From Sphingobium trunci (GTDB lineage: Bacteria > Pseudomonadota > Alphaproteobacteria > Sphingomonadales > Sphingomonadaceae), in the NCBI RefSeq assembly GCF_022664535.1, contig NZ_JAKUJY010000003.1:62001-126000 (forward strand): a stretch of DNA of 64,000 bases. The letters run 5' to 3'. The notes under the pieces are model-generated. The model made no database searches and had not been told where the DNA came from. It saw nothing but the letters and a program-made list of their open reading frames with translations. This document shows, piece after piece, positions 54,712 to 62,990 of the stretch. Position 1 is the stretch's first letter. Every line of letters starts with the position of its first letter. The translations under genes and the position numbers were made by a program.

Positions 54712-54859
54712 GGCCGGGAAGTCCCCCTTTTCAAGACTTGGATCGGGGGGCGATAGTCCGGCGATGTTGCATTGCGATGAGCGCGGGTTGACCGGAACAA
54801 GTCAGTCCCGTGACGAAGCTGTGACAGGCTGGGCCGGGCACGCCGCGACGGGCGGAAAA

Positions 54860-54888
54860 GGAAGGGCCGCGACGATCACGGCCCTTCC
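54860..54888 (-). terminator. Rho-independent terminator of mmsA
   Basis: Ten-base arms GGAAGGGCCG and CGGCCCTTCC (54860-54869 and 54879-54888) pair perfectly over nine bases. Read on the minus strand the hairpin is followed by TTTTCC, 15 bases after the mmsA stop. The preceding 148 bases (54712-54859) hold the TonB receptor promoter and no other feature I can name. Confidence 0.88.
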
Positions 54889-54903
54889 TGACCCTGAGGG
54901 AAA

Positions 54904-56403
54904 TTACTTCATCGTCGGAATGACGAAGCTCTGGTCGATCACCGCGCCGCCGGTGGGCCAGCGCTGCGTGATCTTCTTGGTCCGGGTGTAGAAGCGCACG
55001 CCGTCCATGCCATATTGGTCGAGATCGCCGAAGCCCGAGCGCTTCCAGCCGCCGAAGCTGTGATAGGCGACAGGCACCGGGATCGGCACATTGATGCCGA
55101 CCATGCCGACCTCGACCTGCGCGGCGAATTTGCGGGCGGCATCGCCATTGCGGGTGAAGATGGCGACGCCATTGCCATATTGATGCTTCGTCGGATAGCT
55201 TAACGCTTCCTCGAAGGTCTGGGCGCGCATGATCTGAAGCACGGGACCGAAGATTTCGTCCTGATAGCTTTTCATGTCCGGCGTCACCCGGTCGATCAGG
55301 GTCGGGGCGAGATAATAGCCCTCCTCATAACCCTGCAGCGAGAAACCCCGCCCGTCGACGACGATTTCCGCGCCTTCGTCGGCCGCCATCTGGATATAGC
55401 TTTCCACCCGCGCCTTGTGCTGGCCCGTGACGAGCGGGCCATATTGGGCGTCGGGGTCGGTCGGGATGCCGGGGCGCAGCGTTTCGATGGCGCTCACCAG
55501 CTTTTCGCGGAACGCGTCCGCCGTCGCTTCGCCCACCGGCACGACCACCGGAAGCGCCATGCAGCGTTCGCCCGCCGAGCCATAGGCCGCGCCGACGATA
55601 TCGGCGACCGCCTGGTCCATGTCGGCGTCGGGCAGGATGATGCCGTGATTCTTCGCCCCGCCCATGCACTGGGCGCGCTTGCCGTTGGCGGCGGCGCGCT
55701 GATAGACATAGTTGGCGATATCGGACGATCCGACGAAGCTGACCGCCTTGATATCCGGATGGTCGAGAATGGCGTCGACGATCTCCTTGTCGCCATGGAC
55801 GACGTTCAATATGCCCGCGGGCAGGCCCGCTTCCAGCGCCAGTTCGGCAAGGCGCACCGGCACCGACGGATCGCGTTCGGAGGGCTTGAGGATGAAGGCG
55901 TTGCCGCAGGCGATCGCCATCGCGCTCATCCACAGCGGGATCATCGCCGGGAAGTTGAAGGGGGTGATGCCCGCCACGATGCCCAGCGGCTGGCGCATCG
56001 AATAGACGTCGATGCCGGGACCGGCGCCCTCGGTATATTCACCCTTCAGCAGGTGCGGGATGCCGCAGGCGAATTCCACGACCTCCAGCCCGCGCTGAAT
56101 ATCGCCCCTGGCGTCGGCGATCACCTTGCCATGTTCGGACGAGAGCAGATGGGCGAGTTCGTCCATATTCTGTTCGATCAGTTCCTTGTAGCGGAACATC
56201 ACGCGGGCGCGGCGCTGCGGGTTGGTCGCGGCCCATTCGGGCTGCGCTTCGCGGGCGCTGTCGATCGCCTTCTGCAGATGGGCGGGATTGGCCAGTTCGA
56301 CCTGCGCCTGCACGGTGCCGGTCGCGGGATCGAGCACGTCCGACAGGCGCGCGCCGGCGAGCGGGGCTGGCTTGCCGTGGATGAAATGGGTGATGGAACG
56401 CAT
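54904..56403 (-). CDS. mmsA: CoA-acylating methylmalonate-semialdehyde dehydrogenase
   Basis: Aldehyde dehydrogenase of 499 residues that oxidises methylmalonate or malonate semialdehyde to propionyl- or acetyl-CoA in valine, inositol and pyrimidine/beta-alanine breakdown. Features are HFIHGKPAPLAGARLSDVLD, GIVAGITPFNFPAMIPLWM, ILKPSERDPSVPVRLAELAL, FVGSSDIANYVYQRAAANGK and the nucleophile in GSAGERCMALPVVVPVG. The residue following the nucleophile region (MALP) matches the MmsA branch rather than NAD-only dehydrogenases. Its terminator and the divergent LysR gene show it is monocistronic here. Confidence 0.94.
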   Translation of the reverse strand: MRSITHFIHGKPAPLAGARLSDVLDPATGTVQAQVELANPAHLQKAIDSAREAQPEWAATNPQRRARVMFRYKELIEQNMDELAHLLSSEHGKVIADARGDIQRGLEVVEFACGIPHLLKGEYTEGAGPGIDVYSMRQPLGIVAGITPFNFPAMIPLWMSAMAIACGNAFILKPSERDPSVPVRLAELALEAGLPAGILNVVHGDKEIVDAILDHPDIKAVSFVGSSDIANYVYQRAAANGKRAQCMGGAKNHGIILPDADMDQAVADIVGAAYGSAGERCMALPVVVPVGEATADAFREKLVSAIETLRPGIPTDPDAQYGPLVTGQHKARVESYIQMAADEGAEIVVDGRGFSLQGYEEGYYLAPTLIDRVTPDMKSYQDEIFGPVLQIMRAQTFEEALSYPTKHQYGNGVAIFTRNGDAARKFAAQVEVGMVGINVPIPVPVAYHSFGGWKRSGFGDLDQYGMDGVRFYTRTKKITQRWPTGGAVIDQSFVIPTMK

Positions 56404-56496
56404 TGTCCGGCTTCCTCTCCTGACGAAATATGGCGAATCTATAGACGGGTCGGCTTTGCAGCGATACCTATAGGATGACACATTGGTTGTGCGGAA
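56404..56496. promoter_or_regulatory. mmsA/LysR divergent promoter with two CTATAG elements
   Basis: CTATAG occurs at 56439-56444 and again at 56468-56473, the second inside an 8-base palindrome CCTATAGG (56467-56474). The 29-base spacing is close to three helical turns, as for a regulator dimer contacting two sites. The LysR protein encoded next door is the obvious candidate. Confidence 0.5.
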
Positions 56497-57387
56497 ATGC
56501 CCATGCTCAATTCCGATGAACTGCGCCTTTTCCTTGCCGTCATGCGGGAGGGCAACATGCTTGCCGCCGCCCGGCGCTTGGGGGTCGATCATAGCACCGT
56601 CGCGCGGCGCATCACCAGCCTGGAGACGGCGCTGGGCGCGCGGCTGTTCGACCGGTCGCCGCGCGGGGTCACGCCGACGCCCGCCGCCTTCGCGCTGGTC
56701 GCCCATGCCGAGCGGATCGAGAGCGAACTGCTCGCCGCGGCCGCTAGCGTGGCGGGGCGTGACCGGGAGATTGAGGGGATTGTCCGGCTGGCGACGCCGG
56801 AGGCCTTCGCCAGCCATATGGTCGCGCCCCATGTCGCCGCGCTGCGGGCGCGGCATCCCCGGCTGACGCTGGAACTGGCTTCGGAAAGCCGCGCCGCCAG
56901 CCTGTCGAAGCGGGAGGCCGATATCGCCGTGATGCTCAAACCCCCGCCCAAGGGCCGGTTGGTGACGCGCAAGCTGGCGGATTACCGGCTCGGCCTCTAT
57001 GCCGCGAAGGATTATCTGGAGCGGGAGGGGCTGCCCGTGGCGCGCGGCGACCTCAACCGGCATATCTTCGTTTCCTATATCGAGGAACTGGCGGGTTTCC
57101 CGGAGATGATCGCCCTCGACCAGATATGGCCCGGCGCCACCATCGCCTTCCGGGCGAGTTCCAGCGCGGCGCAGCATGCGGCGGTGGCGGCGGGCATGGG
57201 GATCGGCGTGCTGCATGTCTTCGCCGCGGCGCAGGATGAGCGGCTGGTGCAGATCATGCCGGGCCAGATGGAGGTGTGGCGCAGCTATTGGCTGGTCATG
57301 CATGCCGACCTGCAGCGCCTGCCGCGAGTCCGGGCGGCGGTGGATTTTCTGGACGAGGTGATGAGGGCGATGCGCGACCGGCTGTGA
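56497..57387 (+). CDS. LysR-family regulator divergent from mmsA
   Basis: Transcription regulator of 296 residues. The winged helix-turn-helix spans residues 6-65 (ELRLFLAVMREGNMLAAARR, LGVDHSTVARRITSLETALG, LFDRSPRGVTPTPA). The effector domain starts near residue 93 (GIVRLATPEAFASHMVAPHV) and includes ASSSAAQHAAVAAGMGIGVL. The reading HSTVARRI and the length place it with LysR proteins found beside mmsA in proteobacteria. ATG at 56497 or 56503 may be used. It converges on the beta-helix gene. Confidence 0.92.
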   Translation: MPMLNSDELRLFLAVMREGNMLAAARRLGVDHSTVARRITSLETALGARLFDRSPRGVTPTPAAFALVAHAERIESELLAAAASVAGRDREIEGIVRLATPEAFASHMVAPHVAALRARHPRLTLELASESRAASLSKREADIAVMLKPPPKGRLVTRKLADYRLGLYAAKDYLEREGLPVARGDLNRHIFVSYIEELAGFPEMIALDQIWPGATIAFRASSSAAQHAAVAAGMGIGVLHVFAAAQDERLVQIMPGQMEVWRSYWLVMHADLQRLPRVRAAVDFLDEVMRAMRDRL

Positions 57388-57433
57388 CGGGGACCGGGTG
57401 ACATAGGTGACACGACAGAGGCGCCGGAAAGCC

Positions 57434-57516
57434 CTGTTTTTCCTGCATTTCCTACAAAGTCAAAGAGCCGGTCACGACCCTAGCCTGAGAGGTCCGCTGT
57501 AGGACAGGAAAAACAG
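57434..57516. repeat. Long inverted repeat between convergent genes
   Basis: CTGTTTTTCCTG (57434-57445) and CAGGAAAAACAG (57505-57516) are exact 12-base complements, and inside them CCTAC (57451-57455) pairs with GTAGG (57499-57503). The whole would form an interrupted cruciform or RNA stem in the 136-base gap between the LysR and beta-helix genes. Each arm carries a run of five T or A, so it may end both transcripts. Confidence 0.55.
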
Positions 57517-57523
57517 CCCGCCC

Positions 57524-59059
57524 TCATCGCCGCCCGTCGAAGAGGGAAGTGCGCCGGGGGCGTTGCAGTTCGACCGGGCGGCCCAGTTCGCGTTGCAGCA
57601 TGGCGAGCATCCAGGCCCGGTGGCGGGCGAGATAGTCGGCGAAGCCGTCCGGCCGGGCGGGATCGAAGACCGGTATGTCCCAGTCCGCCGGCTGCTCCAG
57701 ATAGGGGAGGATGGTCTGTCCGGCGCCATCCTCCGGCAGGTCGACATGGCGGCCCGCATAGCTGTTGCGTTTGAAGCGGATCGAGCGGGCCGGGCCAAAT
57801 CCGGCCTGGATCAGATAGTCCGGCCCGCTGCGTCCCGTCTCGCTGCCATAGCGCGCATGGCCCGCGACCTTGAAGACATTGCGCCTGAACCGGACGTCGC
57901 GCGCCCAGCCGTCCCATTGCGTCGCCACCACCATCTGCACGTCCTGCGCCTCGGGCACATGGATGACATTATGGTCGATCCGGACGCCCGACACATTGCC
58001 CGCAAGCTGGAAGATACGCGTCCCGTCATTGCGACTGACATTGAAGCGGGCGCGGGTTCCCCGATTGCCGAGATTGTCCGGGCCGTGCCGGGGTGAACAG
58101 ACCAGCAGGAAGCCGCCCGCATTGTCATGGCTGTAATTGTAGAGAAAGGTCGTCCGGCGCGAATTGAAGTCGGAATCGAAGCCCTGGCCGTCATAGCGGG
58201 TGCGGGTGAAGGCCGCTTCGTTGAGCTGGATCAGGCTGTCGTCGGTGCTCCATTGCCAGATGGCGGCGGTATAGCCCGGCGCCCGGCTGCCCGCCTGGCG
58301 CACGATATTATGCTCGATCAGCGCCCCGTCCGTACCCCTGGGCACGATGCCGTCGCCGCCGATATCCTCCAGGAAATTGTCGCGGATGACGACCTGGGTG
58401 CTGGGAAACCAGTCCTGCGCCGTCACCCGGTCGCTGATCCCGGCGATGCCCGACCGGTCCGTCCGCCAGACGATGTTGCGTTCGATCACCAGGTCCTCAA
58501 AGCGCGTCGGCACCCTCTGCCCGGTGGCGCGGAAGACGATGCCGCCATTGTCCTTGCGATCGTTGGTGCCGCGCACGTCATGGATATAGAGATCGCTGAT
58601 CCGGATGCCGCGGGTCACGCCCCGGTCCTGCGCCGACACCAGCAGGCCGAAGCGCTGCGCGGGCGTGGGGCCGTCATTGGTCAGTTCCAGTCCGCTGACG
58701 CTCACATGGCCGGCGTCGACGATCGCGACGGCATGGGGGGACAGGCCGCCGGCGTCGATGCGGGGGCGCGCTCCGCTGCCGGTCGCGGCGATGGTGATGG
58801 GGGTGCCCTTCCGGCCCGATCGCGTCAGCGTCAGGGCTTCACGCCAGACCGATCCCGCCAACAGCAGCACCTGGTCGCCCGGTTTCAGAGGGAAATGGCC
58901 GACCTTGCCCAGCGTGCGCCAGGGGCGGTCGGGCGCCCTGCCGTCGAAACCATCGTCGCCCGTCAGGGAACTGACATAATAGGTTTCGGCGCTGGCGGCT
59001 GAAATGGATGCAGCCGCCAGCAGCGCGAGAGAGACGATTTTCGCGGCCGTGCTCAACAT
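57524..59059 (-). CDS. Secreted right-handed parallel beta-helix protein
   Basis: A 511-residue exported protein with signal peptide MLSTAAKIVSLALLAAASIS (cleavage near ASAET). TYYVSSLTGDDGFDGRAPDR, WRTLGKVGHFPLKPGDQVLL match the start of pectate-lyase-like helix proteins. From about residue 110 to 400, repeated coils such as HVSVSGLELTNDG, GIRISDLYIHDVRG, DLVIERNIVWRT, QVVIRDNFLEDIGGDGI, ALIEHNIVRQAG, TRARFNVSRNDG and VRIDHNVIHVPEA give the parallel beta-helix. Polysaccharide lyases and glycosidases share this fold, but I see no family-defining catalytic set. It is alone on its transcript, without an adjacent TonB receptor. Confidence 0.82.
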   Translation of the reverse strand: MLSTAAKIVSLALLAAASISAASAETYYVSSLTGDDGFDGRAPDRPWRTLGKVGHFPLKPGDQVLLLAGSVWREALTLTRSGRKGTPITIAATGSGARPRIDAGGLSPHAVAIVDAGHVSVSGLELTNDGPTPAQRFGLLVSAQDRGVTRGIRISDLYIHDVRGTNDRKDNGGIVFRATGQRVPTRFEDLVIERNIVWRTDRSGIAGISDRVTAQDWFPSTQVVIRDNFLEDIGGDGIVPRGTDGALIEHNIVRQAGSRAPGYTAAIWQWSTDDSLIQLNEAAFTRTRYDGQGFDSDFNSRRTTFLYNYSHDNAGGFLLVCSPRHGPDNLGNRGTRARFNVSRNDGTRIFQLAGNVSGVRIDHNVIHVPEAQDVQMVVATQWDGWARDVRFRRNVFKVAGHARYGSETGRSGPDYLIQAGFGPARSIRFKRNSYAGRHVDLPEDGAGQTILPYLEQPADWDIPVFDPARPDGFADYLARHRAWMLAMLQRELGRPVELQRPRRTSLFDGRR

Positions 59060-59108
59060 GGACGGGGAGCATTATAATGGGATGGAACCGGATTTCGCCA
59101 TATGGATT

Positions 59109-59200
59109 CCGTCGTTCCGGATGTTTGATCCGGGGTCGGGCTTCATCTTGCGCGCGGCGTGAAAGAAGCCGGGTTCCCGGGTCAAGCCCGGGATGACGGC
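59109..59200. repeat. Dispersed palindromic intergenic repeat
   Basis: Two palindromic units face each other: one around TTCCGGATGTTTGATCCGG (about 59115-59133) and one around CCCGGG-TCAAG-CCCGGG (59176-59192) flanked by GATGACGG. Units with this wording are very common between genes of sphingomonads and caulobacters. It lies in the 167-base gap after the small secreted-protein gene and before the beta-helix start, and contains no frame of interest. Confidence 0.7.
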
Positions 59201-59226
59201 CGTGAGACTGGACTGAGTTCCATGTC

Positions 59227-59445
59227 CTAGACCTGCGGCGAGGGCCGCCTTTGCCGGTCGCAGGGCATGAGATGGCAGGCCGCGTCCTTGCCGGGGGGAA
59301 TGGCGGGCTTGCGCTGCCATGGCGGGGTCCAGCCGGGAGGGGCGGAGCCGCAGAAATAGGGCGAGGAGGGATTGGCGTCCGGCATCGCGGCGGCCGATGT
59401 CTGCGCGCAGGCGAGAGCGGCGAGGGCGAGCGCGCTATACCGCAT
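59227..59445 (-). CDS. Small secreted protein coupled to hemN
   Basis: A 72-residue protein whose first 20 residues (MRYSALALAALACAQTSAAA) form a clear signal peptide. The mature part is short, rich in proline and tryptophan and has three cysteines (YFCGSAPPGWTPPWQRKPAI, then AACHLMPCDRQRR). The start lies inside the end of hemN, an 11-base overlap in a different frame, so translation is probably coupled. I recognise no family. Possible roles include a periplasmic metal or heme-linked factor, but nothing in the sequence proves one. Confidence 0.6.
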   Translation of the reverse strand: MRYSALALAALACAQTSAAAMPDANPSSPYFCGSAPPGWTPPWQRKPAIPPGKDAACHLMPCDRQRRPSPQV

Positions 59446-60742
59446 GGCTGAACCGCCGCTCGGCCGGTTGCAGATAGGCGTCGAAACAGGCGGCGATGCT
59501 GCGGGCATAGGGCAGGGCCTCCGGCAGCAGGACGAGCTGGTCGCCGCTCAGGCGGATCAGGCCCAGCCGATCGAAATGCGACAGGTCGGGAAGGGGGATG
59601 GCTGGGTCGATCCGGGCGTGGCCCTGGCACAGCAACGCTTCGATGATGCGGCCCCGGCGCTGGTCCTCCACGGTGCGCAGCGTGCCGCGCGTGGCGGAGA
59701 TTTCGCCCGCCTCCACCCGTTCGCGCCAGGGTCCGGCCTGCTTTTCATTCTGGACGATGAGGTCGGGAAACTGGCTGATCGCGCTGGCGCCCAGGCCCAG
59801 CAATATGTCCGCGGGATCGTCGGTGAAGCCCTGGAAATTGCGGCGCAGCCGCCCCTCCGCGGCGGCCCTGGCGATGCTGTCGCGCGGCTGGGCGAAATGG
59901 TCGAAGCCGATCGCGTCATAGCCCGCGGCGGTGAGCGTTCGATAGCCCTGCGCCGCCATGGCGAAGCGGGTGGGAAGGTCCGGCAGCGCGCTGGCGTCGA
60001 TGCGGCGCTGGCGGGGCAGAAGCTGGGGCATGTGCGCATAGCCGAACAGGGCGATGCGCGCGGGGCGCAGCCGGACGCTTGCCTCCAGCGTGGCGGCGAG
60101 ATCGTCGATGCTCTGGCCCGGCAGGCCGTACATCAGGTCGAAGCCGGTCGCGATGCCCGACAGGCCAAGCTGGTCGACGGCGCGTGCCACCGTTTCGAGC
60201 GGCTGGATGCGGCCGATGGCGGTCTGCACATGCGGCGTGAAGGTCTGGACGCCCAGATTGACCCGGTCGACGCCCATGGCCGCCATGGTCGAAATCCATT
60301 GCCGGTCGAGGCGGCGGGGGTCCAGCTCGACCGAGATTTCCGCATGATGCGCGTCGAAGCAGAGCAGCAGTTGCTGGAGCAGCCGGACGAAATCGACCAG
60401 TGGCAGCGAATTGGGACTGCCGCCGCCAAAGGCGATCCGCCGGACCCGGCCGCGCCCCTTCAGCCGCCCCGCGACCAGCGCGATTTCCCGTTCCAGCGCC
60501 TCGACATAGGCGGCGAGGCGCTGGGAGCGGTTGGCAGCGCCGGTGTTGCAGCCGCAATACCAGCAGATGTCGTGGCAATAGGGGATGTGGACATAGAGCG
60601 AGAGCGCCGCATCCCTTTCCACCCCCTCCAGCCGGGCGGAAAGGTCCGCCGCGCCCACCTCGCCGCCGAACTGCGCCGCGGTGGGATAGCTGGTGTAGCG
60701 CGGCACGGGCCGGGCAAGCAGATCGGGATGATAGGTCCACAT
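59435..60742 (-). CDS. hemN: Oxygen-independent coproporphyrinogen III oxidase
   Basis: Radical-SAM enzyme of 435 residues that makes protoporphyrinogen IX without oxygen. The 4Fe-4S motif is HIPYCHDICWYCGC (Cys56, Cys60, Cys63), preceded by PRYTSYPTA and followed by RIAFGGGSPNSLPL, VELDPRRLD, VNLGVQTF and GFDLMYGLPGQS. The length and the C-terminal HFDRLGLIRL wing fit true HemN rather than the heme chaperone HemW. The chosen start at 60742 gives the conserved N-terminus; upstream codons would include non-conserved sequence. An FNR-like dyad lies 35 bases upstream. Confidence 0.92.
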   Translation of the reverse strand: MWTYHPDLLARPVPRYTSYPTAAQFGGEVGAADLSARLEGVERDAALSLYVHIPYCHDICWYCGCNTGAANRSQRLAAYVEALEREIALVAGRLKGRGRVRRIAFGGGSPNSLPLVDFVRLLQQLLLCFDAHHAEISVELDPRRLDRQWISTMAAMGVDRVNLGVQTFTPHVQTAIGRIQPLETVARAVDQLGLSGIATGFDLMYGLPGQSIDDLAATLEASVRLRPARIALFGYAHMPQLLPRQRRIDASALPDLPTRFAMAAQGYRTLTAAGYDAIGFDHFAQPRDSIARAAAEGRLRRNFQGFTDDPADILLGLGASAISQFPDLIVQNEKQAGPWRERVEAGEISATRGTLRTVEDQRRGRIIEALLCQGHARIDPAIPLPDLSHFDRLGLIRLSGDQLVLLPEALPYARSIAACFDAYLQPAERRFSHAV

Positions 60743-60776
60743 GCGCGTCTGATGGCAGCCGGGGCGGCAGGCCGCA

Positions 60777-60790
60777 TTGAGGGAGGTCAA
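60777..60790. promoter_or_regulatory. FNR/FixK-like palindrome TTGAG-GGAG-GTCAA
   Basis: This 14-base dyad resembles the TTGAT-N4-ATCAA box of the FNR family with one changed base in each half. It sits between hemN (start 60742) and the OmpW-like gene (start 60874), close to hemN. Both gene families are commonly under FNR-type control in other proteobacteria. Assignment rests on similarity and position. Confidence 0.5.
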
Positions 60791-60873
60791 ATTTCCGCTT
60801 GCGCAGGATCAATGCCGGGGAGGCGCGGGCAGGGCAGAGGGACATCACCGACAACAGGGATGGAGACAGGCCC

Positions 60874-61548
60874 ATGACAATCAAGACGATCCTGCTGGCC
60901 GCCGCCGGTTGCGCCATCATCGCCGCTCCGGCCCAGGCCGCGACGACAGGCCTGGCCAAGGGCGACGTGCTGGTGCGGCTGCGCGGCATCATGGTGGCGC
61001 CCAACGAGAAGAGCGGCAGCGTGCTGCCCGCCTTTCCCGGCGAGAAGGTGAAGGTCGACAACAGCGTGATGCCGGAAATCGACGTCACCTATATGGCGAC
61101 CGACCATGTCGGCTTCGAGCTGATCGCCGCGACCACCAAGCACAGCGCCAGCGGGCGGAGCGGGACGACCGGCGCGATCGGCCGGCTCGCCTCCACCTGG
61201 GTGCTGCCGCCGACGCTGACCGTGCAATATCATTTTCTGCCCGAGGGCAAGGTCCGGCCCTATGTCGGCGCGGGGGTGAATTACACGCTGTTCTACAATG
61301 AGAAGGCGTCCGGCGCGCTGGAAAGCGCAGCGGGGGCGACCAGCGTGCACATGTCCGACAGCTTCGGCTGGGCCGGGCAGGCGGGGGTCGATATCGACCT
61401 GAACGACAAGCTGTTCCTGAACCTGGACGTCAAATATATCGACATCGACACCACCGCGCGGCTGACGACCACGGCGGCGGGGGTGCAGCGGGTGAAGCTG
61501 GCGCTGGACCCGTTGGTCTTCGGTGTCGGGGTGGGAATGAAATTCTGA
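60874..61548 (+). CDS. OmpW-family outer-membrane protein
   Basis: Eight-stranded outer-membrane barrel of 224 residues. Signal peptide MTIKTILLAAAGCAIIAAPA ends at QAA. OmpW features are GDVLVRLRGIMVAPNEKSGS, VTYMATDHVGFELIAATTKH, the WVLPPTLTVQYHF strand with PEGKVRPYVGAGVNYTLFYN, DSFGWAGQAGVDIDL, LFLNLDVKYIDIDTTA and a terminal GVGVGMKF. The start at 60874 has GGAG upstream. The family forms a small hydrophobic channel whose expression changes with oxygen in other bacteria. It is followed by a terminator. Confidence 0.93.
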   Translation: MTIKTILLAAAGCAIIAAPAQAATTGLAKGDVLVRLRGIMVAPNEKSGSVLPAFPGEKVKVDNSVMPEIDVTYMATDHVGFELIAATTKHSASGRSGTTGAIGRLASTWVLPPTLTVQYHFLPEGKVRPYVGAGVNYTLFYNEKASGALESAAGATSVHMSDSFGWAGQAGVDIDLNDKLFLNLDVKYIDIDTTARLTTTAAGVQRVKLALDPLVFGVGVGMKF

Positions 61549-61560
61549 CCCGGTTGGACG

Positions 61561-61589
61561 GGGGCGGTGGCCGGAGCGGCTGCCGCCCC
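61561..61589 (+). terminator. Terminator-like hairpin after the OmpW-like gene
   Basis: GGGGCGGTGGCCG pairs along 13 positions, two of them G-U wobbles, with CGGCTGCCGCCCC over a GAG loop, starting 12 bases after the stop codon. TTCCC follows, so the U-run is short. Confidence 0.75.
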
Positions 61590-61620
61590 TTCCCGCAATG
61601 GGGTTGGAATGGTTCGCGCA

Positions 61621-61666
61621 GAGGCGCGGAGGACGCGGAGAAGACCCGCGCCGTCCTCTGCGCCTC
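61621..61666. repeat. Purine-rich inverted repeat between convergent genes
   Basis: GAGGCGCGGAGGACG (61621-61635) pairs over 15 positions, one a wobble, with CGTCCTCTGCGCCTC (61652-61666). It is preceded by further GCGCAGAG-like sequence. Similar blocks are frequent in sphingomonad intergenic regions, so it is probably a dispersed repeat that may also end transcription of the converging hypothetical gene at 61683. Confidence 0.55.
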
Positions 61667-61682
61667 TTGACGCCCTAACTCT

Positions 61683-62042
61683 CTAAGCCGCGAGGGCCTT
61701 TACCACGAAGGGCAGGCGTTCGCCGTCCGGTTCGGTCAGGGTCAGATAGCTGCCCGGCAGGATCGCATGGGCGTCCAGGCGGAAGATATTTTCGTCATCC
61801 TCCTCGCCCGGTTCATAGGATAGCGCCCAGCCTTCGGACGTGCGCAGCAGGCAGCCGTGGCGGTCCGGCTCGTTGGGCCAGAAGCGCCGCACCGTCGCCA
61901 GTTCGGGATGATGGCGATATTCCTGCTCGTCGATCAGCCCGTCATGCCCCAGCGGCAGGCGCATCACATAGCTGCGCGCCGCCGATCCGTTGGGAAAGGC
62001 GGGCGTGCGGGCGAGTTCCAGGCGTATCGTCGTCCATGTCAT
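61683..62042 (-). CDS. Conserved hypothetical protein, 119 residues
   Basis: A soluble protein with no signal peptide or membrane segment. It begins TWTTIRLELARTPAFPNGSA, contains YVMRLPLGHDGLIDEQEYRH and FWPNEPDRHGCLLRTSEGW, and has an acidic stretch EPGEEDDENIFRLDAH before LTLTEPDGERLPFVVKAL. The codon use and sensible charge pattern support a real gene. I know of no assigned function. ATG at 62042 is chosen because sequence upstream of it reads as shadow. It is divergent from the universal stress protein gene, separated by 112 bases. Confidence 0.65.
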   Translation of the reverse strand: MTWTTIRLELARTPAFPNGSAARSYVMRLPLGHDGLIDEQEYRHHPELATVRRFWPNEPDRHGCLLRTSEGWALSYEPGEEDDENIFRLDAHAILPGSYLTLTEPDGERLPFVVKALAA

Positions 62043-62154
62043 GGCCCTGCAATCCGATTTCGCGGGCCGAAAGGATATAAGGACTATCCCGGATGGCGGG
62101 GGCGGGGCCGACTGCCCTAGCCATGGCGAAGCAAGCCATTGACGGAGACGGGCC

Positions 62155-62970
62155 ATGAAATCGGTGCTGCTGCATATCCATGACGACCGGGGCGCGGAAA
62201 GCCGCCTGCAGGCGGCGTGCGACATGGTTCGCGCGACGGACGGTCATATCCATTGCGTGCAGGTGACGACGCTGCCCGATTTCGTGGCGGCCGACATGTA
62301 TGGCGGTGCTTCGCTGGCACCCGCGATGGTCGATGAGCTTCATGCCATGGACGAGAAGCTGCGCGCGCGGACCGAGGAGCGGTTGCGGCGCGAGGGCGTG
62401 AGCTGGGACTGGCGGCAGGCCGACGGGGATATCGTTCGCGGGCTGCTGTCGGCGGCCAAGCTGAGCGATGCGATCGTCGCCACCCTGCCCGAAGGGATGC
62501 GCAGGGATTATCATGATCCGTTGCCGCTCTGCGCCGATCTGGCGCTGGCGGGGCGGACGCCGGTGATGGCGGTGCCGCAGTCGGCCAGGGCGATGATGGT
62601 GGCGGGGCGCGCGCTGGTCGCCTGGGACGGATCGCAGGAGGCGGCGGCGGCGCTGCGGGGGGCGGTGCCGCTGCTGAAGCTGGCGCAGGAGGTGCATGTG
62701 GTGACGGTGGAGGAAGCGGGCAAATATCCCTTCCCCGCGACCGATGCGCCCGAATATCTCGCCCGGCACGGCGTCATGACGCAGCTCCACACCTGGCCGC
62801 AGGATGGCCGCGCGGTGGCGGACGCGCTGATGGCGGCGATCCGGGTGCTGAAGCCGGACTGGCTGGCGATGGGCGCCTATGGCCACAGCCGCTTGCGCGA
62901 ATATGTGTTCGGCGGCGTGACCCGCACGGTCCTGCAGGAAGTGCGCGTGCCGGTCTTGCTGGCGCACTGA
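62155..62970 (+). CDS. Universal stress protein with two Usp domains
   Basis: A 271-residue protein. The first Usp-like half (residues 1-145, [20 protein letters not shown] to [13 protein letters not shown]) lacks a clear nucleotide loop. The second half (from [20 protein letters not shown]) ends [20 protein letters not shown], the G-x2-G-x9-G-S/T type loop that binds ATP in some Usp proteins. The ATG at 62155 follows GGAGACGGGCC. Tandem Usp proteins are often induced by low oxygen. The gene stop lies 20 bases before the FixL-like gene in the same direction, so they may be co-transcribed. Confidence 0.9.
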   Translation: MKSVLLHIHDDRGAESRLQAACDMVRATDGHIHCVQVTTLPDFVAADMYGGASLAPAMVDELHAMDEKLRARTEERLRREGVSWDWRQADGDIVRGLLSAAKLSDAIVATLPEGMRRDYHDPLPLCADLALAGRTPVMAVPQSARAMMVAGRALVAWDGSQEAAAALRGAVPLLKLAQEVHVVTVEEAGKYPFPATDAPEYLARHGVMTQLHTWPQDGRAVADALMAAIRVLKPDWLAMGAYGHSRLREYVFGGVTRTVLQEVRVPVLLAH

Positions 62971-62990
62971 AGACGCGCCATGGTGCGGTG

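Noticed and set aside
55417..56478. 353-codon plus-strand frame opposite mmsA
   Set aside because: Shadow of mmsA, whose catalytic cysteine and NAD-binding motifs are intact on the minus strand.
59109..59200. Possible mobile element or small RNA gene
   Set aside because: The sequence is a pair of palindromic intergenic units of a kind very common in sphingomonad genomes; no transposase, target duplication or promoter is visible.
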